DNA of 64,000 nt. Origin: Cacajao melanocephalus (Eukaryota; Chordata; Mammalia; Primates; Pitheciidae). Where the stretch lies: NCBI GenBank assembly GCA_963573385.1, contig CAUYLG010018013.1:62001-126000 (forward strand), given 5' to 3'. How positions within the stretch are numbered: position 1 is the first letter of the stretch; every line of letters starts with the position of its first letter. A model generated the notes under the pieces. The model was not told the origin of the DNA and did not search any database. It saw only the letters and a list, made by a program, of their open reading frames with translations. This document shows positions 1 to 13,479 of this stretch, piece by piece. Made by a program: the position numbers and the translations under genes.

Positions 1-30
1 ACTTGCTTTGGCCAGTGGCAGGCCACCCAC

Positions 31-150
31 CTGACTGTAGCCATATAAGCAAATTCAAGCCTGGCTAGAGAACAGCTTCCGCCGCAGCCAACACAGAGAC
101 TAATGAAATGCAACAAATGCTTTCCATTTCTTACCAGTATAATTTTGGAA
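31..150. repeat. MaLR (MLT1/MST-like) LTR fragment, copy 1
   Basis: About 120 bp, roughly 89% identical to 647-767. Both resemble the 3' part of MaLR LTRs, where 'cagctgactg...' leads to 'aaatgctt...cattt...tttgg'. The sequence from about 151 to 280 looks like more LTR belonging to copy 2. Confidence 0.55.
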
Positions 151-280
151 CACATGATGCAAAGAGAGGCTCCTAGACTCTGCACTAGTGTCAAAAGAAC
201 AAGTCTTGGCTAGCCTGCTAGAGGGATACCATAGATACATAAGGGAGAGCCAGGTGAGTTGAGCTAAAGACTTTCTGGAC

Positions 281-631
281 CAGCAGTCCTCAATCTTTTT
301 GGCACCAAGGACTGGTTTCGTGGAAGGCAACTTTTCCACGGATAGAGGGCGTGGTGGTGGTGGTGGTGGTTTTGGGATGAAACTTTTCCACTTCAGATCA
401 GCAGGCAACAGTCAGATTCTCATAAAGAGTGTACAACCTAGATCCCTGGCATGCACAGTTCACAATAGGGTTCACACACCTATGAGAATCTAACACTGCT
501 GCTGATGTGACAGGAGGTGGCACTCAGGTGGTAATGCCCACTCACTTGCCACTCACCTCCTGCTGTGCAGTCTGGTTTCTAACAGGCCACAGCCCAGTAC
601 CAGTCTGTGGCGTGGGGTTTGGAGATCCCTG
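281..631. mobile_element. MER1-type hAT-Charlie element
   Basis: A 351-bp non-autonomous hAT element with terminal inverted repeats (CAGCAGTCCTCAA at one end; CAGGGATCTCCAA read from the other) and an internal segment giving 'cctatgagaatctaacac'. It is flanked by an 8-bp target duplication, TTCTGGAC at 273-280 and TTCTAGAC at 632-639, with one mismatch. A GGT run is expanded at 350-370. Confidence 0.85.
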
Positions 632-646
632 TTCTAGACCTCCCAG

Positions 647-767
647 CTGACTGTTGACATACAAGCAAATTCAAACCCGGCTAGAGAGAACAGCTTCCAC
701 CGCAGCCGACACAAAGACTAATGAGATGTAACAAATGCTTTCCATTTCTTACTAGTATGTTTTGGAA
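647..767. repeat. MaLR (MLT1/MST-like) LTR fragment, copy 2
   Basis: Second copy of the segment at 31-150. It is separated from its likely 5' part by the hAT insertion at 281-631. Most differences from copy 1 are transitions. Confidence 0.55.
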
Positions 768-1074
768 AAAGTTCTTAGATAGTAATTGCTAACCAATATA
801 ACCATTTAATTGAGGATGTGCATTACAGGAATAAATATTCCTTCCCATTTTGAAGACATCCGTATTAGGAGTAGATGAAAATAATATAAATTAACAAGCA
901 ACCTCATTCCTTTTCGTTCTCACCTTTCTATGGAATATGATTTCTTATATCTTAAGAAACGAGTCAGCTTATGTATAAATGATAAGCTGTCATAACAAGT
1001 TCATTACAGCTTCACCAACACCATGTCCACATGTATCATCACTGTATATGCCCTCCACAGTACTTTATTTGGAT

Positions 1075-1163
1075 AGTATTACTACCACGTTAGTGATGAG
1101 TAAACAGAACTCTTGTAAGATTAGGTGACTGCTTAAGGTCACAAACCTAGAAAGGAGTGAAGC
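1075..1163 (-). mobile_element. MIR fragment
   Basis: The pattern 'gatgagtaaacag...taggtgactgcttaaggtcacaaacctag' follows the antisense MIR core. It is degenerate and was placed by eye. Confidence 0.4.
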
Positions 1164-1213
1164 TACTATTAGAATATAATATTTCTGATACTATTAGAAT
1201 ATAATATTTCTGA
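1164..1213. repeat. perfect 25-bp tandem duplication
   Basis: Two identical adjacent 25-bp units beginning TACTATTAGAATATAATATT, at 1164-1188 and 1189-1213. The lack of any difference suggests a recent event. Confidence 0.9.
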
Positions 1214-1794
1214 TTCTAGGTCTCAACTGATTTTTACTAATATCCTAATACAAACATATGGAGAATATTTCAAGATCACTGAGATTACCCACACTTTCAT
1301 CAGTTCATGGATTAAAAGGCAAGATATAAAAAGCTGTATGTAGATGTAACTTACATAATTTAGAAAAAAATAGAATGTCTCACGGTACGATTCCTAAATT
1401 ATACTGATATTCCAGAATTACATAATTTAGATATAATCAACAATGATCAAGGGACCAGAGTAATGGTGCCTTCATAGTATTAGCACAGGTATCACATAAA
1501 CTCTATTAATAGGTTCTCTCTACGTTTGAATATCAAAATAAGTTTCAACTTCACGTTTACGCTCAACTTAATTCTACCTATGAGTTTCCTCCTGTGTACA
1601 TTTCAAAAGGGGGATATAAACCATCTTTCAGAATTCTCATTTCACGCAAATAAGTAACTATAAGCCTTATAAAAATGACCACAGAGTCAGCCGATTCTAG
1701 AAGACAAAGGAGAACAGGAATGGAGAAGGAAATAATCCATCTTAAAGATAGGAGCAGCACGGCTGGGAGTTAAACTGACGGTCTGTATCAAAGG

Positions 1795-2005
1795 TTGACA
1801 CATTTTTTTCTGTAAAGGGCTTGACAATAATCATTTTAAGCTCTGCAACCCACATAAGGTCTTGTGTATTTTTTCCTTTGTTTACTTGTTTATGCCTTGT
1901 CAAAAATGTAAAAACCATTCTTCCCTCACAGGCCACACAAAAACAAACTGGGAAGTAGATTTGGCCTGTGGGCCATAGTTTACTCATCCCTTTGTCTATG
2001 CAAGA
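1795..2005. mobile_element. hAT-Charlie element fragment
   Basis: The ends 'ttttctgtaaagggc' and 'gatttggcctgtgggccatagttta', with 'aaaatgtaaaaaccattctt' inside, match a common Charlie-type non-autonomous element with internal loss. Confidence 0.7.
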
Positions 2006-3694
2006 GCAAGAGAATGTGGTGTGTTCCAACATTTTGTTTTATAATCTGAAGACTGTCACCACAATAATCATAACAAGTTTCTGGCATTCTCTCCTTAGGA
2101 TGCTCTCAATAGGTTCCAGAAGGTGAGATAAAGGCTATGGGCACAGTGTAATTTGCAGCCCTAACCAAGAGTCATTTTACTACCCTGAGATGCTTGAGCA
2201 CTTTGATTCTCATGATTTTAAATGCAGGGGAAAGGTCCTAAGTTGTTACTTGATAACTTCAGTTATCAGGCAACTGAGTTTCATGGCTCAATTTATGCAT
2301 AGGACACTGGACAGGAAATTGCTGGCTGACTGGTTTGGAACAGCTGCCTGAACATTCCTCCCTCCCTTCACTGATTTATTCAAGAGTGTACAAATGACTA
2401 CTATAACACAGGCCCCTCGCAGGAATGCAGGAAGGCCCAAAGCTGAAAAGGACAAGGTTTTTTACCCTTTTGCCTCTTTTCAATGACAGAGTTAGAGATT
2501 AAGGTAAGCACACAAGTTCCAAGGTTGGACTTGGAAAAGGCATGTCTGGAAATCTTTGAGGGCCAGATGTGCTTTAGAATTCAGTATTTGGGGAATTTCA
2601 TAAAGGCAATATGATACATACTATAACAGAGGCAGGAATAACAGTCTATAATCAAACATTCATATATTTTTATATCACTTCAGGCCAGGTTCAGTTTTGT
2701 TACTGAATGAGATGCCAAGAAAAAAACCTTTCCATTTTTAGAGCTTTCTGGATTTCAGAATAGTGGATAAGAGACTATGGGCCTGTCTGATCTTAAAAGA
2801 GCCTCTATATTTATTTTCTCTTTTAAAATACAGTTTTATCTTAAGAAAACCACAAAATAGGATGCTTCCAGATCCAAACTCCAACCAACTGCCAACTGTG
2901 CTGAATCTGAGTGGCCTTCTTTATGGCAACAGATCTTAACAATAACAACAGGTTACCTGAGACACCAGTGAGGTAAGTTCAAACTAATCAAGATTGCACT
3001 TTTTTGGTAACATCTTCTTATGCTACCCAAGAGTCATTTAAAAAAATCAAATTATATATAACTACATTCTATACCAAATTACACACACACACTCTTTCTC
3101 TCTCTCCCCCTCCCGCTGCTAGGAAGTAGTTAAGGAATCCTTGGAAAATATGTAGCATATTTTTCTTAAAAAGTTATTCTTGGAATCACTGAACACACCT
3201 GTATCTATGTGGCTAGAAAAGTCAGAGTATCCTTAGAATAAAGGCTTAGAATGTCCTTAACGTGGACATTAGATCCTCAATTCCTGAGAGAAACATCCTA
3301 ACACCCAGTCACATGAAAGCTAGAGATCTTCCGACTTTCTGGGTATGTATGCTGTCACTCTACAAGCAAAGAGCCTATATTCAATTGACCTTTGCTTCTG
3401 CTCCAATATGGTAAGTGAAGAGCTCTTTGCCACATGAAGCAAGCTCTTTATCAAAATCTAACAAATATATACCAGCTATTTTTATTTGTACATCTAAACA
3501 TAAAGAACAAAATAACATTACTGAGTTGGCCGATGAGTGGTGATCTTTAACCACAGCAGATTAAGTACATCCAAGACTCATTCTAATTCATCAATTCATA
3601 ATTTCTCCCAGAGTGAATCTTATTTTTCGGATGTAATCACAAACTCAGAGAACTCCTCCTAGTCCAAATATTTTGGTGTTAAATACTAAGTATT

Positions 3695-3795
3695 AATAAA
3701 AATACTGGCAAAGGGAGTTGTCCAAGGTCCTGCAGCTAGTAAGAGTTCGGATTAGCAAAGTCTGTACATGGTCTCCAATTCAAGCTTGCAATGAA
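3695..3795 (-). mobile_element. MIR fragment
   Basis: 'ttgtccaaggtcctgcagctagtaag' is the antisense MIR core. Edges are uncertain. Confidence 0.4.
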
Positions 3796-4914
3796 AGTCA
3801 GCTAAGAAACAAGGACACTTACTCAAATACAATGTACATAGATTAATGCCTACAATTTTTTTTTTTTTGGCCTTACAGTATGAGGTTCATCATAAAGTCA
3901 GGATTGTGATGAAAAAAAAGGTACTAATTACTGAACAGGCAGATTCACTGTACATACCTTGATGAAGATCATTATCTGTGGACCTATGCATCTAGATGCT
4001 TGATGAGGCTGTGCATGACTTTTTTCTGATTCATTTCATATATTTATAGTTCACATATCTATTACTTTCTTTTAACAGACACAGAGACTGCATACATAAG
4101 ACAGTGCATTGAGTTTCTTTAGCAATTACATCACTCACTAGTTGCTTTGTTAACAAGCTACTGAATTTGATATTCATCTTTATATATAAACAAGCACTCA
4201 AAATATGAGAGAGAAATTATGCCAAAAATACCTGGTAAGGTTAACCTTTCAGTAATCTTTCTTCTAAAGTTCCATAGTTCGATAAATGTGAGGAACCTCT
4301 TACACCACCCACTTCTGATTCTATAAGTAAAAGAGCACCCACAAATGGACCACATTTTTATAGATGTGAAAACAATGACAAGCCTACAAAATTTACAAAC
4401 AGGATGGCTGTGAGGATGCCACATCTTAAAGCTTCTGTAATAGTATAGGCTCAATTAAGTTTGTTTCCGCAAAAGAAAAAAATGAATCCATCTCTGATTA
4501 AATATAAACTCAAAACACAGAATTACTGTTTTACAAATGATTAATGGAGATACAACTATAACAAGTTATCAGAACCCATGATTATCAATTTAGAAAGATA
4601 GAAAGTTTCTACCACAGCATCTTGTCTCTGCTGTTATCACAGTCCAATATTTGCAGGTAAACAGAGTTAACGTTTTGAAGAAAAAGGAAAGGAAATCTTA
4701 GAATGAGACAACATATATAAAGCATACAGCCCAATTTCTGGCCCATGACACATACTCAAGATGCTCTAACAGTCTGGTTATTATTACTTCTGTCATGGAC
4801 ACATCTTCAAAAGGACAGAAAATCATAAGGACGCCACAAACTAAATTAATGCTAGGCACTACAACTTTTAGCATGCAAATAGTGTTTTTGATTTAGCCAG
4901 AATTACTATTTTGA

Positions 4915-5110
4915 ATACATGATACATTTACTGAGAACTGAGTAAAATGTCAGGCACTTTGCAATTATACCCAGTAAGATAGATATTATTATTGCTGCTA
5001 TTTTGCTGTTAAAAAGAATCTAGTTGGCAGAAACTGAGTAACTTGCTAAGTCATCTATCTCTACTCTGTGATTTGAGCCCAGATCTACTCTTCTGGATTT
5101 TATACTATTA
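4915..5110 (-). mobile_element. MIR element, degenerate
   Basis: The antisense MIR pattern runs from 'ggcactttgcaattat' through 'actgagtaacttgctaag' to 'tgatttgagcccagatct'. Confidence 0.5.
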
Positions 5111-5364
5111 TACCTTCCATAATACCACGTTTTTTTCATGACTAAAACCATGGATTGGTGGGAAATGCACCTTCAAACATATGAAATAAATTAAAATACT
5201 GAACGAAATCTTTGATTTACATGTCTGAGGCATCTCCAACATTTCACTGAGAATATCTATACAGAGTATCATTTAGCTCAAAGTAATAATTTGAGGGTTT
5301 TTAAAAATAATAAAGCACTGCTATCAAATATCAAATAAATCATAGGGTTCATCATACATCATAA

Positions 5365-5510
5365 ATTTTTGGTTCAGAAGAACCTAATGGTCATGCAGTC
5401 TGAGCTCCTCAGAGGAGGAAACCGAGGCTCAGAGACAGATGGCATAGATAAGGCCAGACGATGGCCATGCCTCCCCTGAATCTAGTCCAGTGCTCTTTCT
5501 ACCATACTCC
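5365..5510 (-). mobile_element. MIR/MIR3-like fragment
   Basis: 'gaggaggaaaccgaggctcagagac' and 'tccagtgctctttctacc' are antisense MIR-family landmarks. Confidence 0.4.
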
Positions 5511-5851
5511 TGGTTGGCTTTTCTCTCTTTCCACGTATTTTATTTAAAAAATAAAATACACTCAATAAGTTAGAATACTGAACCAAAACAGTTTGAGTGG
5601 TAACAAAAGCAGTAATTTGTTTACTCTATCTGTTGTGCCCTTTGCCAGGAAGGCCTAGGGGAGCCACAGTGAAGAATCCCATCATCCAGACTATCTAAAT
5701 AAACATGACTGGCAATTAACAGATCATCAAATACGGCAGTAGTATAAAATAAGTGTAAAGTAGTTATCCCTTATTGTCACTCTACCAGGGCAATCTAGCT
5801 TCAAGCATCTTGTGTGATGCCTGTTATTCAATCAGTTCAAAGTGGCCAGTA

Positions 5852-6077
5852 CAGGTTGAGCAGCCCACACCTGAAAATCTGAAATCCAAAATCCAAAATT
5901 TTTGGAGCACCAATCTGACACTCAAGGGAAATGCTCATTGGCGCATTTAAAATTTCATACTTTTAGATTTGGGATGCTCAACCAGTAGTATAATGCAAAC
6001 ATTCCCAAATCTGAAAAAAAACCCAAACCCAAAACACTTCTAGTCCCAAGCTTTTCGGATAAGGGATACTGAATTGG
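5852..6077. mobile_element. MER2-type Tigger DNA transposon, internally deleted
   Basis: It has terminal inverted repeats of the form 'caggttgagca...' and '...ggataagggatactgaattgg', with repeated 'atccaaaat' units inside. It is bounded by TA dinucleotides at 5850-5851 and 6078-6079, as for Tc1/mariner-type insertion. It is about 120 bp shorter than the roughly 345-bp full element. Confidence 0.85.
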
Positions 6078-7464
6078 TATAGGATGCTAAGACATCATCT
6101 CTCACCTCACTTTAGCTCCCTAATATAAAGCTGAGGACTGTTTAAAAAAGAACCAAAATGACCAGCCACCGTGGCAGTAACAGTGCTTAGTGAATCAAAG
6201 AAGAATCTTGAAAATGATTAAGCCACCAGTCATAAACAGCTGTTAATGACTGCACGCTCCAGATTTTAAGGATATCCTGATTTCAGGATTTTATGTTTTT
6301 TTTAAAAGTGGTTAGTTAAATGAAGAATAAATGAAATTTAAATTCAGTGTCTTGTTTTCATGTAGATTCACAAATTAATACAAGAAAATGCCCTTGTGAA
6401 GACATGGGCCCCAATCTGGTATTCTTAAAGTATAAATCACTATCATATGCAGCCTTCAAGTTAATTCCGTAGGCTGCCCCCAACTATTTGATATAGCACT
6501 GGAATCAAGTATTTTTCTGCGACTGCCACCCACTAAGGCACTAAGATGTCCTTTTTTGGAGAAGCAGGAGGAGATGGCAGTGAAAAGGGGGAATGGAAGA
6601 CTGGAAAGGAAAACAAAGAAAAGTAGGATACATAAGTGGTCCCTACTCAGTCCATGCCATAAATCTCCAAAAGTCAGATGATAGGAAACAAGAGCCAAAA
6701 CACTGCAAGCAGAAGTGCTTGTTCATCAATTAGGGACAAGCAGAAAGGACAATGAGATTTAAAAATTATAGACACTTAAGTTATAAAGTATTATCATTAC
6801 ATCTAGTTAGTGGTTATAAAAAAAAAAAAAGCAAACAAAAACTACCTTTTTTTCTTCATGAAATAAAAATGACATCAAGCTAGAAAACCCAAATTGAGGA
6901 ATTCTACTACTGCAAGAGTATTCCTATTAACCTCCAGCAAACTGATGAGGCTACAAGTTAAAATCTTCATCAGATTTTTTGTCTGCATACATTTAAACTA
7001 ATCAGATAGCAGAGTCTGAGCTGGTAGAAGAGGAGGACACATCTGCTGGATATGAGAAATTTAACACAAAAACACGCTCGGGACTATGTGATGACATTCC
7101 AAAATGCTCCGAAATAAAATGGCCTTGAACCACCATTTTGAAGCTCCACAAAAATGTGAAGTATTAAAACATCCCAGCCCATGTGATAAGTTTACACTCT
7201 AAAGGACTATGGCAGACAAGTCACATGAAAAGAACACATTACAACAGCACTATTACAAATACACATACACAAAAGCGTTACTTTGGACTTCTGCTGATCT
7301 GACAGGAAAAGCAGGAAGCTCCTACAATCTTGATTAAGTATTTTCCTAAGTGGCAGGCCCCTTGCTGGGGCTCCTCCTATCTCTAATCTTTGCATTTTGC
7401 CTACACCAAGTAAGGTACGTCCAGATGAGGGTTTAAAACTGGCACTCTAGTCAGTTCATCACTT

Positions 7465-7625
7465 ATGTTCTAGGTGAACCACAGGCAACTTACTTATTCT
7501 CATCGTGTCTCACTTTCCTCATCTGCAACACGGAGATTAACAGCAAACTCCACTTAATGGGCTGTTCTGATGACAGCACAGAGTATATGCACCCACAGTG
7601 TTAATTATTATTCATTCCAAGACCA
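7465..7625 (+). mobile_element. MIR fragment
   Basis: The sense MIR pattern 'caggcaacttacttattct...tttcctcatctgcaacacgg' is visible. Confidence 0.5.
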
Positions 7626-7787
7626 TAAAGTTAGCAGGGGCAGAGCTCCTCCAGAGCCCATGGCAATTGCTAAAAAGCACACGCTTCTCACTCTATACTA
7701 AGCAGGGTTCTAGTGATTTTCCTTAAACACTGAGAAAAGCAATACATTACCTCTCAATTCTTTTATCTGGAAAGGGATCCCCAATGC

Positions 7788-7808
7788 GGGGCGAGGGGGA
7801 AGGGGGGG
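7788..7808 (+). other. G-run cluster, potential G-quadruplex
   Basis: G-runs of 4, 5 and 7 are separated by CGA and AA. Splitting the run of seven gives four G-tracts within 21 nt on the plus strand, which is the template strand for TLE4. Confidence 0.5.
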
Positions 7809-10800
7809 CAGAAGCCTGAGGCAAGTGTCACCTGGGGGGACTGAAGAGGGTAAGGGTAATTAGGAGGAAGAAGATCCCTGGGTTCTGAACCCAGGGACAG
7901 GCAGAGTCAGGAAACACCAAGCAGAATGGCCCAACAATATAACCCCTAAGGAAGGCACGCACAGGCATGACTGGAAACAACTGCCACTAGGGTTAGGCGC
8001 AAAAACCACTCACATGTAGCAATGGCCATCCACTCTATTTTAAGCCTGTGTTTGATCAAGTTGTGGCCTGTGGTTTTGGTTGCTGACAATGAGTAAAATG
8101 TAAATTATGCTACTACTTCAATATTTTTAGGGGGAAATTATTCTGTTAAATACATGAAAAACTTTCTAGGTATAAAAAGATGAGAAACTAAAATACGTAA
8201 AAAGGAAACCAATCAGAAACCAGAATTTCATTTGGAGTAGTCTCTTCCCACAAAAGCAAATACTGCAACATGGAACTACGCAGAAAATGATCTGAAAGGC
8301 GAACTACACTTTTAAAATCATATAGTATATTCCAAAGGTAAATAAACATTTTTCGAATCACTGCCGATTGCCTATATGAATTCCAAGAAGTAAGGAACTC
8401 ATGAAAGAAAAATCTCCAAGACTAACATTATTTTGCCTTAATGGCATTGGGTTACATTCAATATTGTTTTAAGTAAGTGGACCACTGGTTGGGGTCTAGA
8501 AATTGTTTGGTTAGACGGATATTTCTGTTACAATATTTTTTATAATCAGATTTGATTTGTACATCTTCCAAAACAAATGTTGTGACACTATAAAAAAATT
8601 TTCAGGATCTTAGGCCAAACACAACTAGCTCTTTAAAAATTTCATTCCTTGTGGAATGAAAAGACTGGTACAATTCTCTCTGATATTTATTCTGAATATT
8701 TCAGTGATGTATCCTCCACGTTCCTGAAAGCCAAAGGCATATAATTTATAGCAGGGTTTCTAAAACTGTGCCCTTTTCACTGGTTGCTGGCATTTAAAGC
8801 ATGTTTTCACACATCTTGCAATGTTCTAAGACTATCCACATAGATTGGAATTACATTTTAAAAGCATTTTTAATTGAGTCCCTGGGCTGAGAGTTTTCTA
8901 TGCTCCACCTGTCCTCACTCGCACTTGTTTCTTTAACAGAACTCTGATTGTCATTGTAGAAAGTTTCCACTTAATCTAGTCCCTCCTCTTAGGATTTTCT
9001 GAGCTACAGGAATACATGTTCCTTTCCCTTATCTTTTAAGTAAAATACATCTCTACAAAGAAACACAACTGATGCTAAGTTTTGATAACCAGAGAAATGT
9101 GAATCCCTCTAAATCAAATTCCAAACCTAAGCTAAGCAAGCAAAATGGCATCTCAGGTAGGTGAGAAAGTAAAGAGTAACAAAGATTCAAGAATTCTCAA
9201 GCACAGCTGACCCCACAAAGGCTTCTTGGGCCTTTGGTGAAGATTCCAATTTTCTAAAAACAAAGGTCTGGTGGTTGGTAAGAATGAGCTGCCTCAAATA
9301 TGGCCTCATGGTTCCCAGGTCCTCTGTCTCACAAAAACAGATCATGCAGGAAGATGACGCTATACATCCAGAAGTAGAAAACCAGATCCACTTGAAAGAC
9401 ATCTCCTAAACCTTTGCCAGACCCACCCTGGCTCACGTGGGAAGCTGAAATCCTGTCTGCTCAGGTTCCCCTCACTGCTTGCCCACAGTGGGAAACTTGG
9501 CCATGTTGGCTGGTTATTCCGGATTCTTCTATGGGAAAACCACACTCTCCCCATGAGGGCAAGCATCACCACCTTATGCCCAGTGAGTATCTTGCTTTCC
9601 AGGACTCTGGCCCCTTTGTCATTCTTATTAAGAAAATATGGAATCTGCTACAGCCCTGTTGGTATGACTCTGTGAGCAACCTGAATTTCCATTCTGGGCA
9701 CCCTCTCTCCTCAGGACAGGAGGGTTCCTTCACTTTGTAGCTCTGAAAGACAACTATGTAGAGGGCACTAATCACCAAAAGGGCACTCCCTTGCCCCCAC
9801 CACCCCTGCAAAAAAAAAAAAAAGTGTTATTTCAATGGCCTAAAAAGCATAGGTCATATAAATCTTCCAGGCTAACTTTTTATGGAGAAACTGAGGCTAA
9901 TCTTCACTGAAAACACAGCAACCGGGGATGACACAGTTTGCGTCTGAAACAGGGGTAGGAGTATAGTACTTAACCTCCCCTGCTGGACCAGGCCTGCAGT
10001 TCCCCAGCACCCTGAATACTGCAATCACTCCTTTCCCTTCAGACGTACCTCTGCCAAAGTCCATATCAAGACCAACTCACTGCCTCGTGAGATTCATTTA
10101 ACTCAGTCTGAAGAAAAGAAGCTGCAAATAAATCAGTATTATAGTGCAGGGATGTGTGTTCTTTCCCCAAACAGCCAACCTTATTGACAGGGATTAGGTG
10201 TATGAGTAGTAAAATAATGAAAAGCAGCAAGAGTCTCTCCTGCTTGACAAGCGTCTGTTGGGTATATTCCCTCTCCCCACACAATTAGAGGAATGCCAGA
10301 ATTGTTACGGTTTACAACACTGGAGGGAGACGTCCATTTTACAGATAATCTGACATGAAAATAAAAGAGGCTCTCTACAAAACGGTAAACTGTGAGATCA
10401 CAGTCCTCGGGCCACTAGTTCAGCTAGTCAGGGCATTTATTAGCTTTTCCTACCAGCAGAAGAACACAGCACTAGCACAGCAGGTGAACGTCTTTTAAAA
10501 CCAGGATTTAGACTGACAGGAACCCACAAGGTTCTCTCTCTTTGGTCTCCAATTTCATCCATTACAAGCAGCCAAGTAGTTTTGCTGTAAAATACATGAA
10601 AGTCACATTCTCAGCCAAGGTTGAACTATCCCTAAATACAAAATCCCCAATGGAATTAAATATGTGCTAGGATCAGCTAAAGTTAATTCTCAACCATCTG
10701 CACATACAAGATCCATTTTGTAGATTTTTTTTAGGTAAAATTTAATCTCAGAATAATTTCCCCATGGCCTGACACATTTCTAGTTTGCTTTTTTCTGCTG

Positions 10801-10914
10801 TTAGTTTAGTGTTTGTTTGTGGAATGCAAGTTAATTTAAATATTAACTTCCCAAAGGAAAAACAGAATCAGATCATTTTCAAATTATTCATATAGTACAC
10901 TAAAAAACAAAAAA

Positions 10915-11065
10915 GTAACAATAATGACCTACTGTGTTGGGCACCTTTACCACCCCATGTTACACACACAGAGAAGAAGCTTGTCCAAAATCACAAGGCT
11001 GGTAAACGGCAGAAGGCAGGATCTGAACCCAGGCCATCTGGTTTCAGAGGATGTGTCTAGCTAGT
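10915..11065 (-). mobile_element. MIR element
   Basis: The antisense MIR core 'cttgtccaaaatcacaaggctggtaaa...ggatctgaacccaggccatctggtttcagag' is clear. Confidence 0.65.
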
Positions 11066-13479
11066 ATGCCTACACTGTTTTCTGCCTACCGGCTCTCTAG
11101 AGTTCACAGTATGTCACATGCACAGAAGTAGACAGGTCCCAACACACACCAACTTCCCAACCTTAAGAAACAGTTTGAACAGTGTACGTAAAGAGTCACC
11201 TTGAATCACCATTTACAAGGGTGCTATTTTAGCTTTAAAAGCATAGCAAACACGAATACCTGCTTCAGCAGTGGGAAAAGAGGGGGAGGAAAGACTGAGG
11301 CATATATGTCTGTAAAACAGTTCTTTTCCAAAATATGCTTACCCTTGCATCTCTGGCCACTGCCTAAGGGTGCAGTGTACCAATGTTTTTGACGTGGCCT
11401 AAGTAAACTTCTCTTGAACTCCTTCTTTTCATTTGTGAGCCTTCTGTTGTGCTTTTGCTCATGGTCCCATTTTACAGTCATGCTGAGTCAAGTCAGTGCA
11501 GTCTCAGTCTTTCTTTCTTCTTAATGGTGAAAAACTTCTTGCCTTATCGTCTTCTCAAGTTTTCTCTCCTTTTTTTTTTCTCCTATTTAATTATTACTTA
11601 TTTTATTCTTTAGATATCCCCTCTAAGGTGAGTCTTTCCAAGTTTTCTACTTGCATGATTTCCCTACCTCCTCTCTTGAGTACTAAACCCTGGAAGAACT
11701 ACCAACTGCTTAATCACACAGATGCATTTATCCCCATTCAGTGTCTGTCATTTCAGGGGTTTCTTCCTCATGAACTTCAGATCTAGACCTTTACACTTGA
11801 CCATCTAGTATTGAAATAAGCAAAATAACTTCTGAGAGCTGAAACCTGGGGAGCATTCATGTTACATTTTTTAGTGGAGCACAGCCATGTAACACATGCC
11901 CCCATTTCTGATAAAGTCCTGACGACTTCTCACTGGTTACTGCTCTCTAGGATTAAGATGCTACAAAGACGAAAACAATTGGTCATTCCCACTTTTAACA
12001 AACTCAGTAAATTCCTGCTCTTTCCTAGATTTGGTCACATCAAGTACTGGAACAAGCAAAATTACACAAGGGTATAATCCATGCTTTTTGTCACCAGTAG
12101 AGGAGGGGAATCCGATAAATGAGGTTGGAGAACAGAACGTTGAGAGGAACCCCTAGCCTCCTCCTTGTTCAGAAACTGTGGGTGAAATAATACCAACAAA
12201 ACAAAGTTTGAGTGATGGTGCCCAGAGTGCCTTAGACCAAAACCGGAGACCAAACAAAAAGACAAGAGTTTAATTTTCTTGACCAAATATATTTTTAGTA
12301 ACTCTTCAATTATCGTATCACTGAAACACACTCTCCCAGAAGGCATTTTAATTTCCTTGATACAGTTTCTGCCTATTCTTGCCCATGTTTTTTAAACATT
12401 TTCCTGGTCTCACTACTTACTCCAAATCTTCTATTTGTCAGAGAAGGTACATTCTGTGACAACTTCCATCTATCAAACTGTGGTGAGTTTTGCTGGCTTT
12501 TAGACAACTGCCATAGACCTATTTAGATAAACTGTTCAGAGCACCTATCTCTGAAGCTTAACCACCTCCACTGACCATCTGTGCACTGAAAACAAACACC
12601 TCAGCTTCTGAGTCAATACTCAAAGGGAACTTTCATTCAGAGACATTTTAAAGGGAGAAATATGCATACAATCCTAAGCCAAGAAGACTTTACATTTTGG
12701 TTTGTGATAGGGAAAATACATGCACAAATGAAGCCTGGGGAAGCCTAAATGCAAAATGGAATAATCGAGCAGAAGGACAGCGAGCTTCTCCAACACTCAA
12801 TCATTTTCAGTCACACTATGTTGTCCAGTAACCTGCATTGATAATTCCTCATGAATAAAATGCCAGCATTATCATCCGCAGCTACATTGTTGACATGCTT
12901 TTGCTGTTTCACTAAAAATACCATTAATTTTCTGGCTTCACAACAGCTGAGCTACTCCCCATTTGAATATACAAAAGAGTATTTTGTTTAAACCAAATTA
13001 AAAGCGTTCCAGTAAATGACTTCCATTTTGCTAGCTATACTATTTTAGCATATACTGTTCTTCTTAATTCTCCCCACCTCAATGTCATGCCTGTCATCTC
13101 CCCAGTCCAAAATACAAGTTGAGGAGAAGGAATCTGGAAACCGACTATTTCTGTTGTAATATTCTTGGCCTGTAAGTCACCTGATTGGCATGATAAAGAG
13201 TGTGGCTTTTTGAGGGTTACAAGATATGGTGGCCTCCTTGATTCTCTCACCTCTGTGAGCCAAGGTACATAAGCAACAAAATTTTCCAGTATGGTATCAG
13301 AAGGGAAAACTGCTATATACACACACATAATACACCTTCCATTTTCCATCTAGATAAGTTCCAACATCCTCCACTTAAGTCAGAAAGAAAACCACTACTC
13401 CTGCCAAGCCCTCCTGGCATCTTACCACTTTATTTGTTCCCATTTGTATCTAATGCTTTTGTCAACAGTTCAACAAAAG

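Noticed and set aside
299..493. Open frame with a glycine run, overlapping a 102-codon frame on the other strand
   Set aside because: Both are translations of the MER1-type hAT element and its expanded GGT run.
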